Shown here piece by piece: positions 17,250 to 25,529 of a stretch of 64,000 bases of DNA. The notes below the pieces were generated by a model, which worked only from the letters and a program-made list of their open reading frames with translations, ran no database searches and was not told the DNA's origin. Within the stretch, counting starts at the first letter, position 1, and every line of letters starts with the position of its first letter. This stretch comes from Opitutaceae bacterium (lineage in GTDB: Bacteria > Verrucomicrobiota > Verrucomicrobiia > Opitutales > Opitutaceae): the NCBI GenBank assembly GCA_015075305.1, contig JABTUS010000006.1, positions 1 to 64,000 on the forward strand. Reading direction: 5' to 3'. A program made the translations under genes and the position numbers.

Positions 17250-20090
17250 CTAGAAACTGAAGTTGGCGGAGATGGTGAATTTGCGCGGATTCAGGAACCT
17301 GTAGTTGCCGCCCTGGACGCCGTTTGTGCCATAGGTCTGGAAGCTCGTGAAGATCAACTTGTCCTCATCGAGGAGGTTGTCGACGTTGAGCTGAAACTTG
17401 GCATCGATTGCGTGGCCGAAGGTTGCGAACTTGGTCGAATAGGACACAAACGCCGAGGCAATCGTGTACGCAGGCGACTGGGTGCGCTTTCCGTTGGCAT
17501 TTTCCCAAGGCTGGCCGTACTGCTTGCCCATGTGGGAGAAGCCGCCGCCCATCTCAAGGCCCTTGAATCCGCCTTCGCGGAAAGTGTAAGCGCCCCAGAG
17601 ATTGTAGATTTCAGTCGGCAGCTTCGGGGTGATCGTGGTCACAGCGGTTGTATCCAGGCGCTTCTGGGCATCCGTGAGCATCGTGCGCAGCAGGATGGCG
17701 TCGGGGGTCGAGCCGTTGGCCACGACCTGCCAGTCGGGCAGGTGCTGGGCGAAATAGACCCGTCCATTGGGACCGTTGTTCTCTTTCTCGCCCTTGGGCT
17801 TCGAATAGTGGGCCTGCAGGCGGATGTTGGGTGTCGGGTTGGCGACGAGTTCGATTTCCACGCCGTGGTATTTCACGTCGTAGGTGTCAACGTAGCTCAT
17901 TGCGGCCTTCAGGCTGCCGGGGCCGCCGGTTACGGTGCCGGCGGGGCCGATGTCCGTCTTGGTGCCGCCCGCCTTGAAGTACTGATCCCAAATGCCCTGG
18001 AAGCCGGGGCTGTCGCCGCCGATGACGTCAGTTGACTTGGTCTCATAGAAATTGACCGTGCCATAGTACTTGTGATCCTTGGTTGAGACACGCAGTCCGA
18101 GGTCGCGACCCTTGCCGAACGACGGTCCAAACACCGTGCCCGTCACGCTGGGGGCGAGACCGCCGGCCGCAGGCTGGAAGTTGCTCGACACGTTCGCAAC
18201 GACGCCGAGCCATTCGGTGACGTAGCCCACGACGCCGGCGGTGTAGGTGTTGCCGGCATCGTCGGCGATCGTCGCCTTGTTGCCGGTTCCCCGGATGCCG
18301 ATCTTGGTGTTCTTGTAGTCGTCGCGGCGCGCGCCGAGCGAGATGTTCACGCGGTCATCCCACAGGCGGCTTTGCGAGAACACGCCGCCATAGTTGATTT
18401 TCTGGGTGGAGTTGAAGTCATACCAGTTGAACGTATGCGCCTGGTAGGCGAAGTCCCCTCCCTCCGGAATGCCCCAGGATGCCTGCGGGTTGTCCCAGTA
18501 GATGCGGCCCCAGATCATCGATTGCTGCCAGACGGGACCATAGGCGGGGCGATAGAACAATTGATACTGGCGGGCATCATAGTCGGTGACCTGATGGCCA
18601 GCGGACACCGAGAAGGTCTGGCGCAGCGGCACATTCCATAGGGTGGAATCGAAGTGATAGGTGTACTGGCCGCGAATTTCGTCCACACGGTGATTTTGCG
18701 TCTGTTTGTCGAGGAACGAGTCGGAATATATCTTGCCGTAGTTGGGGTTGGGCCGGCCATCCGGGAGCTGGCGGTTGAGATCGTACGCCGCGCCCTGTCC
18801 CTGGCCGCCGCCTGCACCTTCAAAGTTCTTCGCTTTGGCGGTGTCGACATACTTGTATCCCTGCAGTTGAAACTCGCTGTGGTCGTTGAACCGGTGCTCG
18901 AAGCTTGCATTCATGGCGAGGGATTTCGCATCGAGGACGCTGTCCGGGGAAGCGATGGCAAATTCCCGCGACGGGGCGGCAGGCACGCTCCGGCCGCTCC
19001 GACCGTCGGTGAAGCTTTCCGGGCGCATGTAGGCGCCGCCGTAGAAATCGCCCGTGCCGGCGCTGCGCAGTCCGTGCGCCCAATTCATCATGCCCAACCC
19101 GGGCACATAGACCCGGTAATTGTCGACGCCACCCCAGGCGTCCATGTACTTTACGCCGGGAGCCCCGGCGGTTGCGACGGGGTTGCTGCCAGCCCCGGCC
19201 ACGGTAGCGCCCCAGGTTGCGGCATTGGTCGTGCCGTTCCAGAGGGAAAGTCCGTCCGTGACCGCGGAGGCATAGACGTTTCGCTCCTGATCCCAGCCCT
19301 CCACGCCTACGCGGATCTGGGTGTTTTCAGAAATCTTGTAGGTCAGGCCCCAATCGAATGCCTTGCGCTTGTCAAAGTCGCCATCCCGCCAGCCGCGCTG
19401 GTCGGCCAGAAGGAGGTTGGCGCGCGTGGCGATCCTTCCCTGGAAGGCATTGACATCAAGGGTGCCGCGGTAGCCGCCCCAACTGGTGGTTTGAACGGTA
19501 CCCTCGCTGAAGGTTTTGTCGTAGCGAGGGGTCTTCGTGTAGGTCGTGAGACTGCCGCCAATGTCGCCGATACCGAAGAGGATGGAGTTGGGACCGCTGT
19601 TGATTTCGATGCGTTCGACGTTGTAGGTGTCGATCACCATGAATGTCGGAAAGTAGTTTTTCGTGGGTGGATTGCCGCCTTGCACATGGCCATCGCCGCG
19701 AATGCTGATTGACCAGAAATTATGGGTATCCCCGGCGGTGCCACCTTCGTTGCCGCTGCGGAAGTTGGTTGGCACCACATTCAGCGACCATTTGAGCGCG
19801 CTCTGCAGGTCGGTGACGCCGGTGTCGGAGATGAACTCCTGGGTCAGGGCGGAAACCGCCGACGGTGTGATTCGCAGCGGAGTGTTCTGTCTCCCGCCAG
19901 CGAGCGAATCGACCGCGACGTAGCCGAAGTCCCGATCGGTGTTCACGGCGAAAGGGTTCATTTGGACTACGTCGTCCCTCGCTGATTCTGTCGAGGGGGA
20001 CGGGGGGGTGGATTGGGCCGTCAGTGCGGCCGGCAGGCCGAACGCCAGTCCGAGGACCAGCGCGAGTTTGCTAGGCATGTGTGTTTTCAT
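17250..20090 (-). CDS. TonB-dependent receptor, probable beta-1,2-glucan importer
   Basis: A 946-residue outer-membrane receptor. The signal peptide is MKTHMPSKLALVLGLAFGLP with cleavage after ALTAQ. A TonB-box-like region follows (DDVVQMNPFAVNTDRDFGYV), then a plug domain with VERIEINSGPNSILFGIGDIGG and a long beta-barrel ending in a terminal Phe (FTISANFSF). The ORF extends further upstream to 20282, but that part is not signal-like, so I start at ATG 20090. There is no SusD partner, as is usual for Verrucomicrobia. Position between lacI and the glucan-degrading operon suggests uptake of beta-1,2-glucan fragments. It is followed by a strong terminator and preceded by two LacI-type operator candidates. 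Confidence 0.9.
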   Translation of the reverse strand: MKTHMPSKLALVLGLAFGLPAALTAQSTPPSPSTESARDDVVQMNPFAVNTDRDFGYVAVDSLAGGRQNTPLRITPSAVSALTQEFISDTGVTDLQSALKWSLNVVPTNFRSGNEGGTAGDTHNFWSISIRGDGHVQGGNPPTKNYFPTFMVIDTYNVERIEINSGPNSILFGIGDIGGSLTTYTKTPRYDKTFSEGTVQTTSWGGYRGTLDVNAFQGRIATRANLLLADQRGWRDGDFDKRKAFDWGLTYKISENTQIRVGVEGWDQERNVYASAVTDGLSLWNGTTNAATWGATVAGAGSNPVATAGAPGVKYMDAWGGVDNYRVYVPGLGMMNWAHGLRSAGTGDFYGGAYMRPESFTDGRSGRSVPAAPSREFAIASPDSVLDAKSLAMNASFEHRFNDHSEFQLQGYKYVDTAKAKNFEGAGGGQGQGAAYDLNRQLPDGRPNPNYGKIYSDSFLDKQTQNHRVDEIRGQYTYHFDSTLWNVPLRQTFSVSAGHQVTDYDARQYQLFYRPAYGPVWQQSMIWGRIYWDNPQASWGIPEGGDFAYQAHTFNWYDFNSTQKINYGGVFSQSRLWDDRVNISLGARRDDYKNTKIGIRGTGNKATIADDAGNTYTAGVVGYVTEWLGVVANVSSNFQPAAGGLAPSVTGTVFGPSFGKGRDLGLRVSTKDHKYYGTVNFYETKSTDVIGGDSPGFQGIWDQYFKAGGTKTDIGPAGTVTGGPGSLKAAMSYVDTYDVKYHGVEIELVANPTPNIRLQAHYSKPKGEKENNGPNGRVYFAQHLPDWQVVANGSTPDAILLRTMLTDAQKRLDTTAVTTITPKLPTEIYNLWGAYTFREGGFKGLEMGGGFSHMGKQYGQPWENANGKRTQSPAYTIASAFVSYSTKFATFGHAIDAKFQLNVDNLLDEDKLIFTSFQTYGTNGVQGGNYRFLNPRKFTISANFSF

Positions 20091-20246
20091 GTGGTGTCGG
20101 TTTCCATTTTTCCGAGTACGGGGAACAGGGGCGGGAATCTCTTCGGCGGATGGCACTTGCTCACGCGAGGGCCACGGAGATTGGGGGATCAGCTTTGCGG
20201 CAGGGTATTGGGTGTCGTTGCAGAGGAGGACTTGCGCATCGAATGA

Positions 20247-20260
20247 TGACAACGTTTGCA
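20247..20260. promoter_or_regulatory. LacI-type operator candidate 1
   Basis: TGACAACGTTTGCA is an imperfect 14-bp palindrome with the central AACGTT core typical of LacI-family operators. It lies 157 bases upstream of the receptor ATG and shares the half-site ACGTTTGC with the second site at 20336. The adjacent LacI gene is the obvious candidate binder. Confidence 0.55.
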
Positions 20261-20335
20261 GCGCAAGGAAAATTTCACTCAAAATTGAATTTCCTAGGCA
20301 AATGCGCGATCTCAGGCGCGGTTTGCCAGATGCGC

Positions 20336-20349
20336 TGCAAACGTTTGCT
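20336..20349. promoter_or_regulatory. LacI-type operator candidate 2
   Basis: GCAAACGTTTGC (20337-20348) is a perfect 12-bp palindrome centred on CG, a classic LacI-family operator shape. It sits eight bases beyond the lacI stop codon in the lacI-receptor intergenic region, 76 bases after the first site's end. Two sites at this spacing could support looping or dual occupancy. Confidence 0.6.
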
Positions 20350-20356
20350 GCACTTG

Positions 20357-21442
20357 TTATCGCTCCGGATGCCTGATGGGCTTGGTCGAGTCCCGGATCA
20401 TCATGGGAGCGGGCATATCGTCGACCGGAACGCTTGCAGGCAGGCCCTTGGTCGCGGCGGCCTCAACGATAAGGCCGACTGCGCGCTCGGCCATGTCCGA
20501 CAGCGGCTGTCGCACGGTGGTCAGCGCCGGCTGGCAGGCGGTCGCCCAGATTCCATCGTCGAAGCCGACCACGGACAGATCGTCCGGACACTTGAGCCCG
20601 GACATGTGAGCGGCATTGATGGCACCGAACGCAATCTCGTCGTTGGCGCAGCAGACTGCTGTCGGACGGTCTTGTCCCCTCATGAATTGGGTGAGCCCGG
20701 CACGTCCGGTTTCGGCGCTGAAGGGGCCTTCGTAAATCCATTCCTGATGAGGCCGGGCACCCGCTTTCTCCAGGATTTCGAGGTATCCCTGCCTGCGCTC
20801 GTGGGCGTCACGGGAGCCGTGCGGCCCCAGGAGAAGCCCGATTTTGCTGTGCCCAAGCTGCAGCAGCAGGCTCGCCACCGAGCGTGCGCCGGCGACGTTG
20901 TCCACCCCGATGACCGGGACACCCAGATCGGAAATCCGGGCCGAGAGCGGGACCGACGATTTGACGAGCACGAATGGCTGGCGGTAGCCCTTGAGTTCGG
21001 CGACGTCGCGCGGGGTCAGCGGCTCCGCGAGGTAGATGAGGCCGGAGGAGTTCACTCCGAGGTGCTGCATGGCCTCCCGAAAGCTCGCGCCCGGTTTGCG
21101 ATGGAGTGTTGAAATCTGCACGCCCCAGCCCCGCGCGGCGGCCGCGTGGAGGATGCCGGCGAGGAAGCGGCCGTAGAATTCGGAAAAGAAGATGTTCTCG
21201 TCGAGCGGGACAACCACGGTGAGGGTTGTCGTGATGCCCTTGCGCAGCATGCGCGCCCCGACGTTCAGCGAGAATTGCATGCGCTCCGCGAGGTCGAGGA
21301 TCTCCCTTCGCCGTTCCTCGCTGACCAGGTGCGCCGTTTCCGGCCGCAACGCGCGCGACACCGTGGATGGCGAAACGCCGAGACTTGCGGCCATCTGCAC
21401 GATGCCGTTCTTGTCTACCTTGGACTTGCGGGATCGGGACAT
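20357..21442 (-). CDS. LacI-family transcriptional regulator of the glucan locus
   Basis: A 361-residue repressor. The N-terminal helix-turn-helix is VQMAASLGVSPSTVSRAL at about residues 15-32. A hinge helix follows, then the periplasmic-binding-protein-like effector domain with GLIYLAEPLTP, VIGVDNVAGARSVA and CCANDEIAFGAINAA. The start ATG at 21442 lies 28 bases inside the end of the amidohydrolase gene, and the HTH position supports this start. Two LacI-type palindromes lie between its stop and the receptor start. I infer that it controls the receptor and perhaps the whole utilisation locus, with a sophoro-oligosaccharide as likely effector. Confidence 0.9.
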   Translation of the reverse strand: MSRSRKSKVDKNGIVQMAASLGVSPSTVSRALRPETAHLVSEERRREILDLAERMQFSLNVGARMLRKGITTTLTVVVPLDENIFFSEFYGRFLAGILHAAAARGWGVQISTLHRKPGASFREAMQHLGVNSSGLIYLAEPLTPRDVAELKGYRQPFVLVKSSVPLSARISDLGVPVIGVDNVAGARSVASLLLQLGHSKIGLLLGPHGSRDAHERRQGYLEILEKAGARPHQEWIYEGPFSAETGRAGLTQFMRGQDRPTAVCCANDEIAFGAINAAHMSGLKCPDDLSVVGFDDGIWATACQPALTTVRQPLSDMAERAVGLIVEAAATKGLPASVPVDDMPAPMMIRDSTKPIRHPER

Positions 21443-22359
21443 GGCAGGTGTGTCAGCTTCAGCACGCGGCGGGCGTTTCCATAGAGAATCTTTCGCTCAG
21501 CAAGCTTGCTCGGAGCGAATCGTTTCACAGAGAGTATCTGTCGCGAACCGGAGCACGCCGGGCCCCGACCGACCGGATCGGAACAGTCGCTCCCATACAG
21601 CAGCTTGTCCTGGTGTCGCGCGAAAAAGGCACGCGCGTGATCCTCATCGCGGATGAAGGCTTGATAACCGGACCCGGCGGAGAGATCGGCATACATGTTG
21701 GGGTGCTCGGAGAGCAGGCGATCGGTCAGGCCGCCCGGTTTGACGGAGCCCTTGGGATAGAGCACCGATTCGTCATAATCCTTCGAGATGTTTCCCCAGA
21801 ACGTCTGCGCATGCCCGATGAAATCGACCGTGGGAAACTTTTCCAGGATGCGAGGGAAGCGCTCGAGATGATGGTTGTAGGTTCCCTGCTGGAAATGAAG
21901 GAGGACGGGGACACCGAATTCCCGTGCGAGAGCGGCGACGCGCTCGATGGAGGCGGAGTCGCAGTCGACATCAAACTTCTGCTCGCCAATGCCGATTGCG
22001 CCGGCCTCCAGTTGACGCCGCATGACCTCGATGGCGTCGGGCTGGTCGCTCACCTCATTGGCGAACCAGCGGAAGCGGTCGGGATACTGTTCGGCCAGCG
22101 CTTTCGTCTCTGGATAGGGATTCACACCCGCGGCAAGTCCGAAGCGTGAACCCGCGGGAAGCAGGATGGTGAACGAGATCCCCATTGCGGCTTGATGGGC
22201 GAGCAACTGCTTCGCGGTGCGGCCGCTGTAGGGCACGTGCTGATGGATGTCGATGATGGGCTCCGCGTCCGGCGATGCGGCCCTCGCGACTGCGGCGGCA
22301 CCGAGCATCGAGGCGGTCATCGTCATGAATTCGCGGCGGGTGAACTCGGAAATTGGCAT
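21415..22359 (-). CDS. Tat-exported amidohydrolase (Amidohydro_2 family)
   Basis: A 314-residue TIM-barrel metal-dependent hydrolase. The N-terminus SEFTRREFMTMTASMLGAAA is a twin-arginine signal. The metal site is suggested by DIHQHVPYSG (H-x-H), the strand-end VPVLLHFQQG, GHAQTFWG and the late Asp in LLYGSDCSDP. The family includes decarboxylases and lactonases; the substrate cannot be told from sequence. It overlaps the lacI start by 28 bases and lies 48 bases downstream of the truncated ClC gene. Its export and position next to the glucan regulator are suggestive but do not prove a link with that pathway. Confidence 0.8.
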   Translation of the reverse strand: MPISEFTRREFMTMTASMLGAAAVARAASPDAEPIIDIHQHVPYSGRTAKQLLAHQAAMGISFTILLPAGSRFGLAAGVNPYPETKALAEQYPDRFRWFANEVSDQPDAIEVMRRQLEAGAIGIGEQKFDVDCDSASIERVAALAREFGVPVLLHFQQGTYNHHLERFPRILEKFPTVDFIGHAQTFWGNISKDYDESVLYPKGSVKPGGLTDRLLSEHPNMYADLSAGSGYQAFIRDEDHARAFFARHQDKLLYGSDCSDPVGRGPACSGSRQILSVKRFAPSKLAERKILYGNARRVLKLTHLPCPDPASPR

Positions 22360-22407
22360 GAAGCTGAAGGAATCAGTGTGAATGAGAATCTGCCTGGAGA
22401 GGGGATG

Positions 22408-23393
22408 TCAGCGCTTTTCTGATTCCTGTTTGTCGCGGCCGAGTATCGGCCCTCGCTCGCGCCGCTCCTCCTCCTCCTGACGTCGAAGCCTGGCGGCGAG
22501 GATATCCGCGCGACCGAGGTAGCCGACAAGCCGCGACGGATGATCGCGGTCAACAACCGGCAGCCGCCCGATTCCCCGCTTGAGCATGAGGCCGATGGCA
22601 TCCTGCAGGGTGACGTCCGCGTGCGTTACGGCGAGGTCCCTGCTGCTTGCTTCGAGCACTGTCGTTCGGGCGGCGGCGCCGGTCTGGATGACCTTCATTA
22701 GATCGCTGCGCGTGATGATGCCGACCAGAGATCCACCCGCGTCCACGATGAGGGTTCCCTGGCGTGTGGCGACGGCGGGATCGCCGCGGGCAATGCGATC
22801 GGCGAGGGTGGCGACGGTGGTGTCGGCGGACACAAGGGGCGGCTTTCGGTCCATGACGTCGCGCACACGCATGAGCTCGAAGACGTCCACACTGTACTCG
22901 CGGGCGATGTGCTGGCCGCGGCGCGCAAGTTTTTCCGTCAGGATGGAGCGCCGGAGAAGGAGAACGGTCACGCAGAGTGCGGCGACGCTGCCGATCATGA
23001 GGGCTGGCAGGGCGTTGAGATCGTGTGTCAGCTCGAGGATGAAAATCATGCCGGTGAGCGGCGAACGCATGGTGCCGCCCATGATCGCGGCCATGCCGAC
23101 CATGCTCCACAGTCCGGGATCGCCGATGCCGGTCAGCAGGCCGATCATCGCGCCGAGTGCGCCACCCATCATGAGAAGCGGGGCCAGAACTCCGCCGGAA
23201 GTGCCGGAGCCCAGGGCTATCGCCCACACGAGGCTCTTGGCGACGAGCAGACTGACGAGGGCCCCCATCAGCACGTTGCCGCGCATCAGGCCGTGGATGG
23301 TTTCATAGCCCACGCCGAGCACCCGGGGATCGATCAGTCCGCCCAGTCCGATGGCCAGTCCGCCGAGTGGGTTTGATTCGGTACCGGCGTCGC
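22408..23393 (-). pseudogene. ClC-type chloride channel, N-terminal half missing, CBS pair retained
   Basis: Homology to voltage-gated ClC channels starts abruptly at LGGLAIGLGGLIDPRVLGVG (near 23358) and runs through the second-half selectivity region SGTSGGVLAPLLMMGGALG and SPLTGMIFILELTHDLNALP. A tandem CBS pair then follows (VRDVMDRKPPLVSADTTV and TLQDAIGLMLKRGIGRLPV) with a charged tail. The first ~200 residues, with the GSGIP and GREGP motifs, are absent. In their place, 36 bases away, is the stop codon of the UDP-galactopyranose mutase gene. The upstream open frame to 23643 is just another frame of that gene. No good start codon lies at the junction. Most likely a deletion removed the 5' half; a misassembly would look the same. 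Confidence 0.75.
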
Positions 23394-24584
23394 TCAGACT
23401 CCGGCCAGGGCCTTGGAATAGCCGACGGTCGTGCGGGGGTGGCCGGATGGCGATGGGCCTGACGCAATGAGTTTGTCCGCTGTGTGCAGCGCGGCGGCGA
23501 CCACCTGGTCCATGTTCAGGTACCGGTACTGCGCGAGGCGCCCGATGAACGTGACGTTCGTCTGGCGTTCGGCGAGTTCGCGGTACTTCTCGATGAGGAG
23601 CTGGCTCTCGGGGCCGGGCACGGGGTAGTACGGATCGTTGCATCCGAAGCGATATTCCTCGGAGAATTCGCGGACGATGTTGGTGAAGCGGCTCGCCTGC
23701 CCGGTGATGTGCTTGAGTTCAACCGTGCGCGTGAAGGGCTCCGGGCCCGGATAGTTCACTTGAAGCGCGGGCTGCAGCAGGCCGTGGGGCGTGTGGTCCG
23801 CGGCCTGCTCCTCCAGGTTGAAGCGCACCGTGCGATAGGGAAGGTGGCCGTGGCGGTGATCGAAGTACTCGTCGATGGGCCCGGTGTAGATCAGGTGCCG
23901 GTAGGTCAGCCGCGGCAGGATTTCGCGGTAGTCGGTGTTGAGTCGAAGCGCAGCCCGCGACTGATCGAACAGCGACTCAAACATGGGGTGGTAACCGCGG
24001 CTGGGCAGCGCCTGGAATTCGTCGGTGAAGTAGCGCTCGTCGACGGTGCTGCGCCAGGGAATGCGGCGGCATACGGACGGGTCGAGATCCTCCGCGGGCC
24101 GCCCCCACTGCTTGGCTGTGTAGCCCCGGAAAAAAAGCTCGTACAGTTCCTCGCCCACCGAGGCTAGGATCGCCTCGCGGGAGTTTGCGGGACTGGCGAT
24201 CGGCAGGGCGCGCTCCGCGAGATACGCCTTGAACTGCTCCTCCGTGGCCCGCGGGTTTCCGCAGAGCTGGCGGTAGGTGTTCAGGTTGACGGGGAAGCTC
24301 CAGTAGCGCTCGCGGGTATAAACCTGGACGCGGTACTGCACCTCGCGCCATTCCGTAAACCGGCCCAGGTAGTCGCGCACATGCGGGGCGTTGGTGCGGA
24401 AATAGTGGGGACCGTACACATGGTAGAGCAGCCCGTTGCGGTCGGTGCGATCATGGCAGTTGCCGCCGATGTGATCGCGTTTTTCGATGACAAGGCAGCG
24501 ATGACCCGCGGCGCCGAGACGCTCGGCGAGGACGAGGCCTGAGAATCCGGCTCCGACTATGACGTAATCATAGGATTCGGACAT
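23394..24584 (-). CDS. glf: UDP-galactopyranose mutase
   Basis: A 396-residue flavoenzyme that interconverts UDP-galactopyranose and UDP-galactofuranose in the cytoplasm, supplying galactofuranose for surface polysaccharide. The FAD-binding Rossmann motif is VIVGAGFSGLVLAERL at the N-terminus. GGNCHDRTD, YGPHYFRTN, FFRGYTAKQWG and LAQYRYLNMDQVV are family signatures. Length is normal and the C-terminus appears complete, with about 25 extra residues after MDQVV. It begins three bases after the GT2 gene's stop, so the two form an operon. Its 3' end abuts the truncated ClC gene. Confidence 0.93.
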   Translation of the reverse strand: MSESYDYVIVGAGFSGLVLAERLGAAGHRCLVIEKRDHIGGNCHDRTDRNGLLYHVYGPHYFRTNAPHVRDYLGRFTEWREVQYRVQVYTRERYWSFPVNLNTYRQLCGNPRATEEQFKAYLAERALPIASPANSREAILASVGEELYELFFRGYTAKQWGRPAEDLDPSVCRRIPWRSTVDERYFTDEFQALPSRGYHPMFESLFDQSRAALRLNTDYREILPRLTYRHLIYTGPIDEYFDHRHGHLPYRTVRFNLEEQAADHTPHGLLQPALQVNYPGPEPFTRTVELKHITGQASRFTNIVREFSEEYRFGCNDPYYPVPGPESQLLIEKYRELAERQTNVTFIGRLAQYRYLNMDQVVAAALHTADKLIASGPSPSGHPRTTVGYSKALAGV

Positions 24585-24587
24585 CGA

Positions 24588-25343
24588 TCAAAGTGTATCC
24601 AGATCCTGGAACAATTTGCGAGCCTTGCGGGCGAAGCCCCAGTAGCGAACCGAGGCGTGCCCGCCGACGCGGTCGCGAAAATGAATCGGGACCTCGATGT
24701 AGCCCTTGGGCTCGAGGAGCAGCGCGACGGCGATGTTGGCGAGATCGAAATTCGAGGGCACCTGCTGCGCGGCCTCCGCCGCGACGTGCGTGTGGTAGAG
24801 ACGGTAGGGCACGTTGGTGTCGTTCAGCCGGGTCCGCTGCTTCAACTTGAGAGACCAGCGAAGGATTGTCGTGACGATCCTGCGGCCGAATCCGTCGTCG
24901 CGCCGGACGCGGCGTCCGTACACCGCAGGCGCATCCTTGCGGCGCTCCCAGATGGAGCGGAAGGCGGAGGGGTCGCATTGTCCGTCGGAATCGATCTGAA
25001 AAACATATTCGGCGCCGATACTGGCCGCCTCCTGATAACCCACCAGGCAGCTCTGGCCGTGACCGCGGTTCTCCTGGTTGTGGATGCGCAGGTCCGGCCA
25101 GTTGAGGGCCATGAGGGCGTCGAGCGTGCCGTCCCTCGATCCGTCGTTGATCACCAGCAGGAGGTAGCGCGGGGCGGTGCGCGCGAGTTCCTTTCTCCAT
25201 TCCGCGAGCACGTCGACGATGACGGATTCCTCGTTGTAAACCGGAATCACCACCACGACGTCTGGAGGAGAGTCAGACACGTCAGTCCTTGCCTTTGAGT
25301 ACGACGGTTTGAAATCACGCCTGGGAAACGCCGGCAGAGGCAT
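24588..25343 (-). CDS. Family 2 glycosyltransferase
   Basis: A 251-residue soluble GT-A glycosyltransferase with VVVVIPVYNEESVI at the N-terminus, VINDGSRDGTLDAL, and the metal-binding QIDSDGQCD (DxD-type). A basic C-terminal segment follows, without the transmembrane helices seen in dolichyl-phosphate mannosyltransferase-like relatives. I use the ATG at 25343; a GTG at 25379 would add twelve residues. Its coupling with UDP-galactopyranose mutase suggests a role in assembling a surface glycan, perhaps one containing galactofuranose. Donor and acceptor are not predictable. Confidence 0.85.
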   Translation of the reverse strand: MPLPAFPRRDFKPSYSKARTDVSDSPPDVVVVIPVYNEESVIVDVLAEWRKELARTAPRYLLLVINDGSRDGTLDALMALNWPDLRIHNQENRGHGQSCLVGYQEAASIGAEYVFQIDSDGQCDPSAFRSIWERRKDAPAVYGRRVRRDDGFGRRIVTTILRWSLKLKQRTRLNDTNVPYRLYHTHVAAEAAQQVPSNFDLANIAVALLLEPKGYIEVPIHFRDRVGGHASVRYWGFARKARKLFQDLDTL

Positions 25344-25529
25344 GGCGCGATATTTGAATGTTAGGCGTGAGTGTGACACGGGACAGGTGCGGTGGCGCGC
25401 AGGAAATGCTGATCGAGGAAAAACTGGTCCCCGATATTATCGGGACACAACCGCAAAGCCTTAAGGCACGCTTTTTAGCAAAATCTTCGACTTTCTTCGC
25501 GCCGTGCTTTCCTATGATCGACTCAGTCC

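Noticed and set aside
22408-23643. Full-length 411-residue ClC protein starting at 23643
   Set aside because: The first ~90 residues are an alternative frame of the UDP-galactopyranose mutase gene, Arg/Pro-rich and unrelated to ClC.
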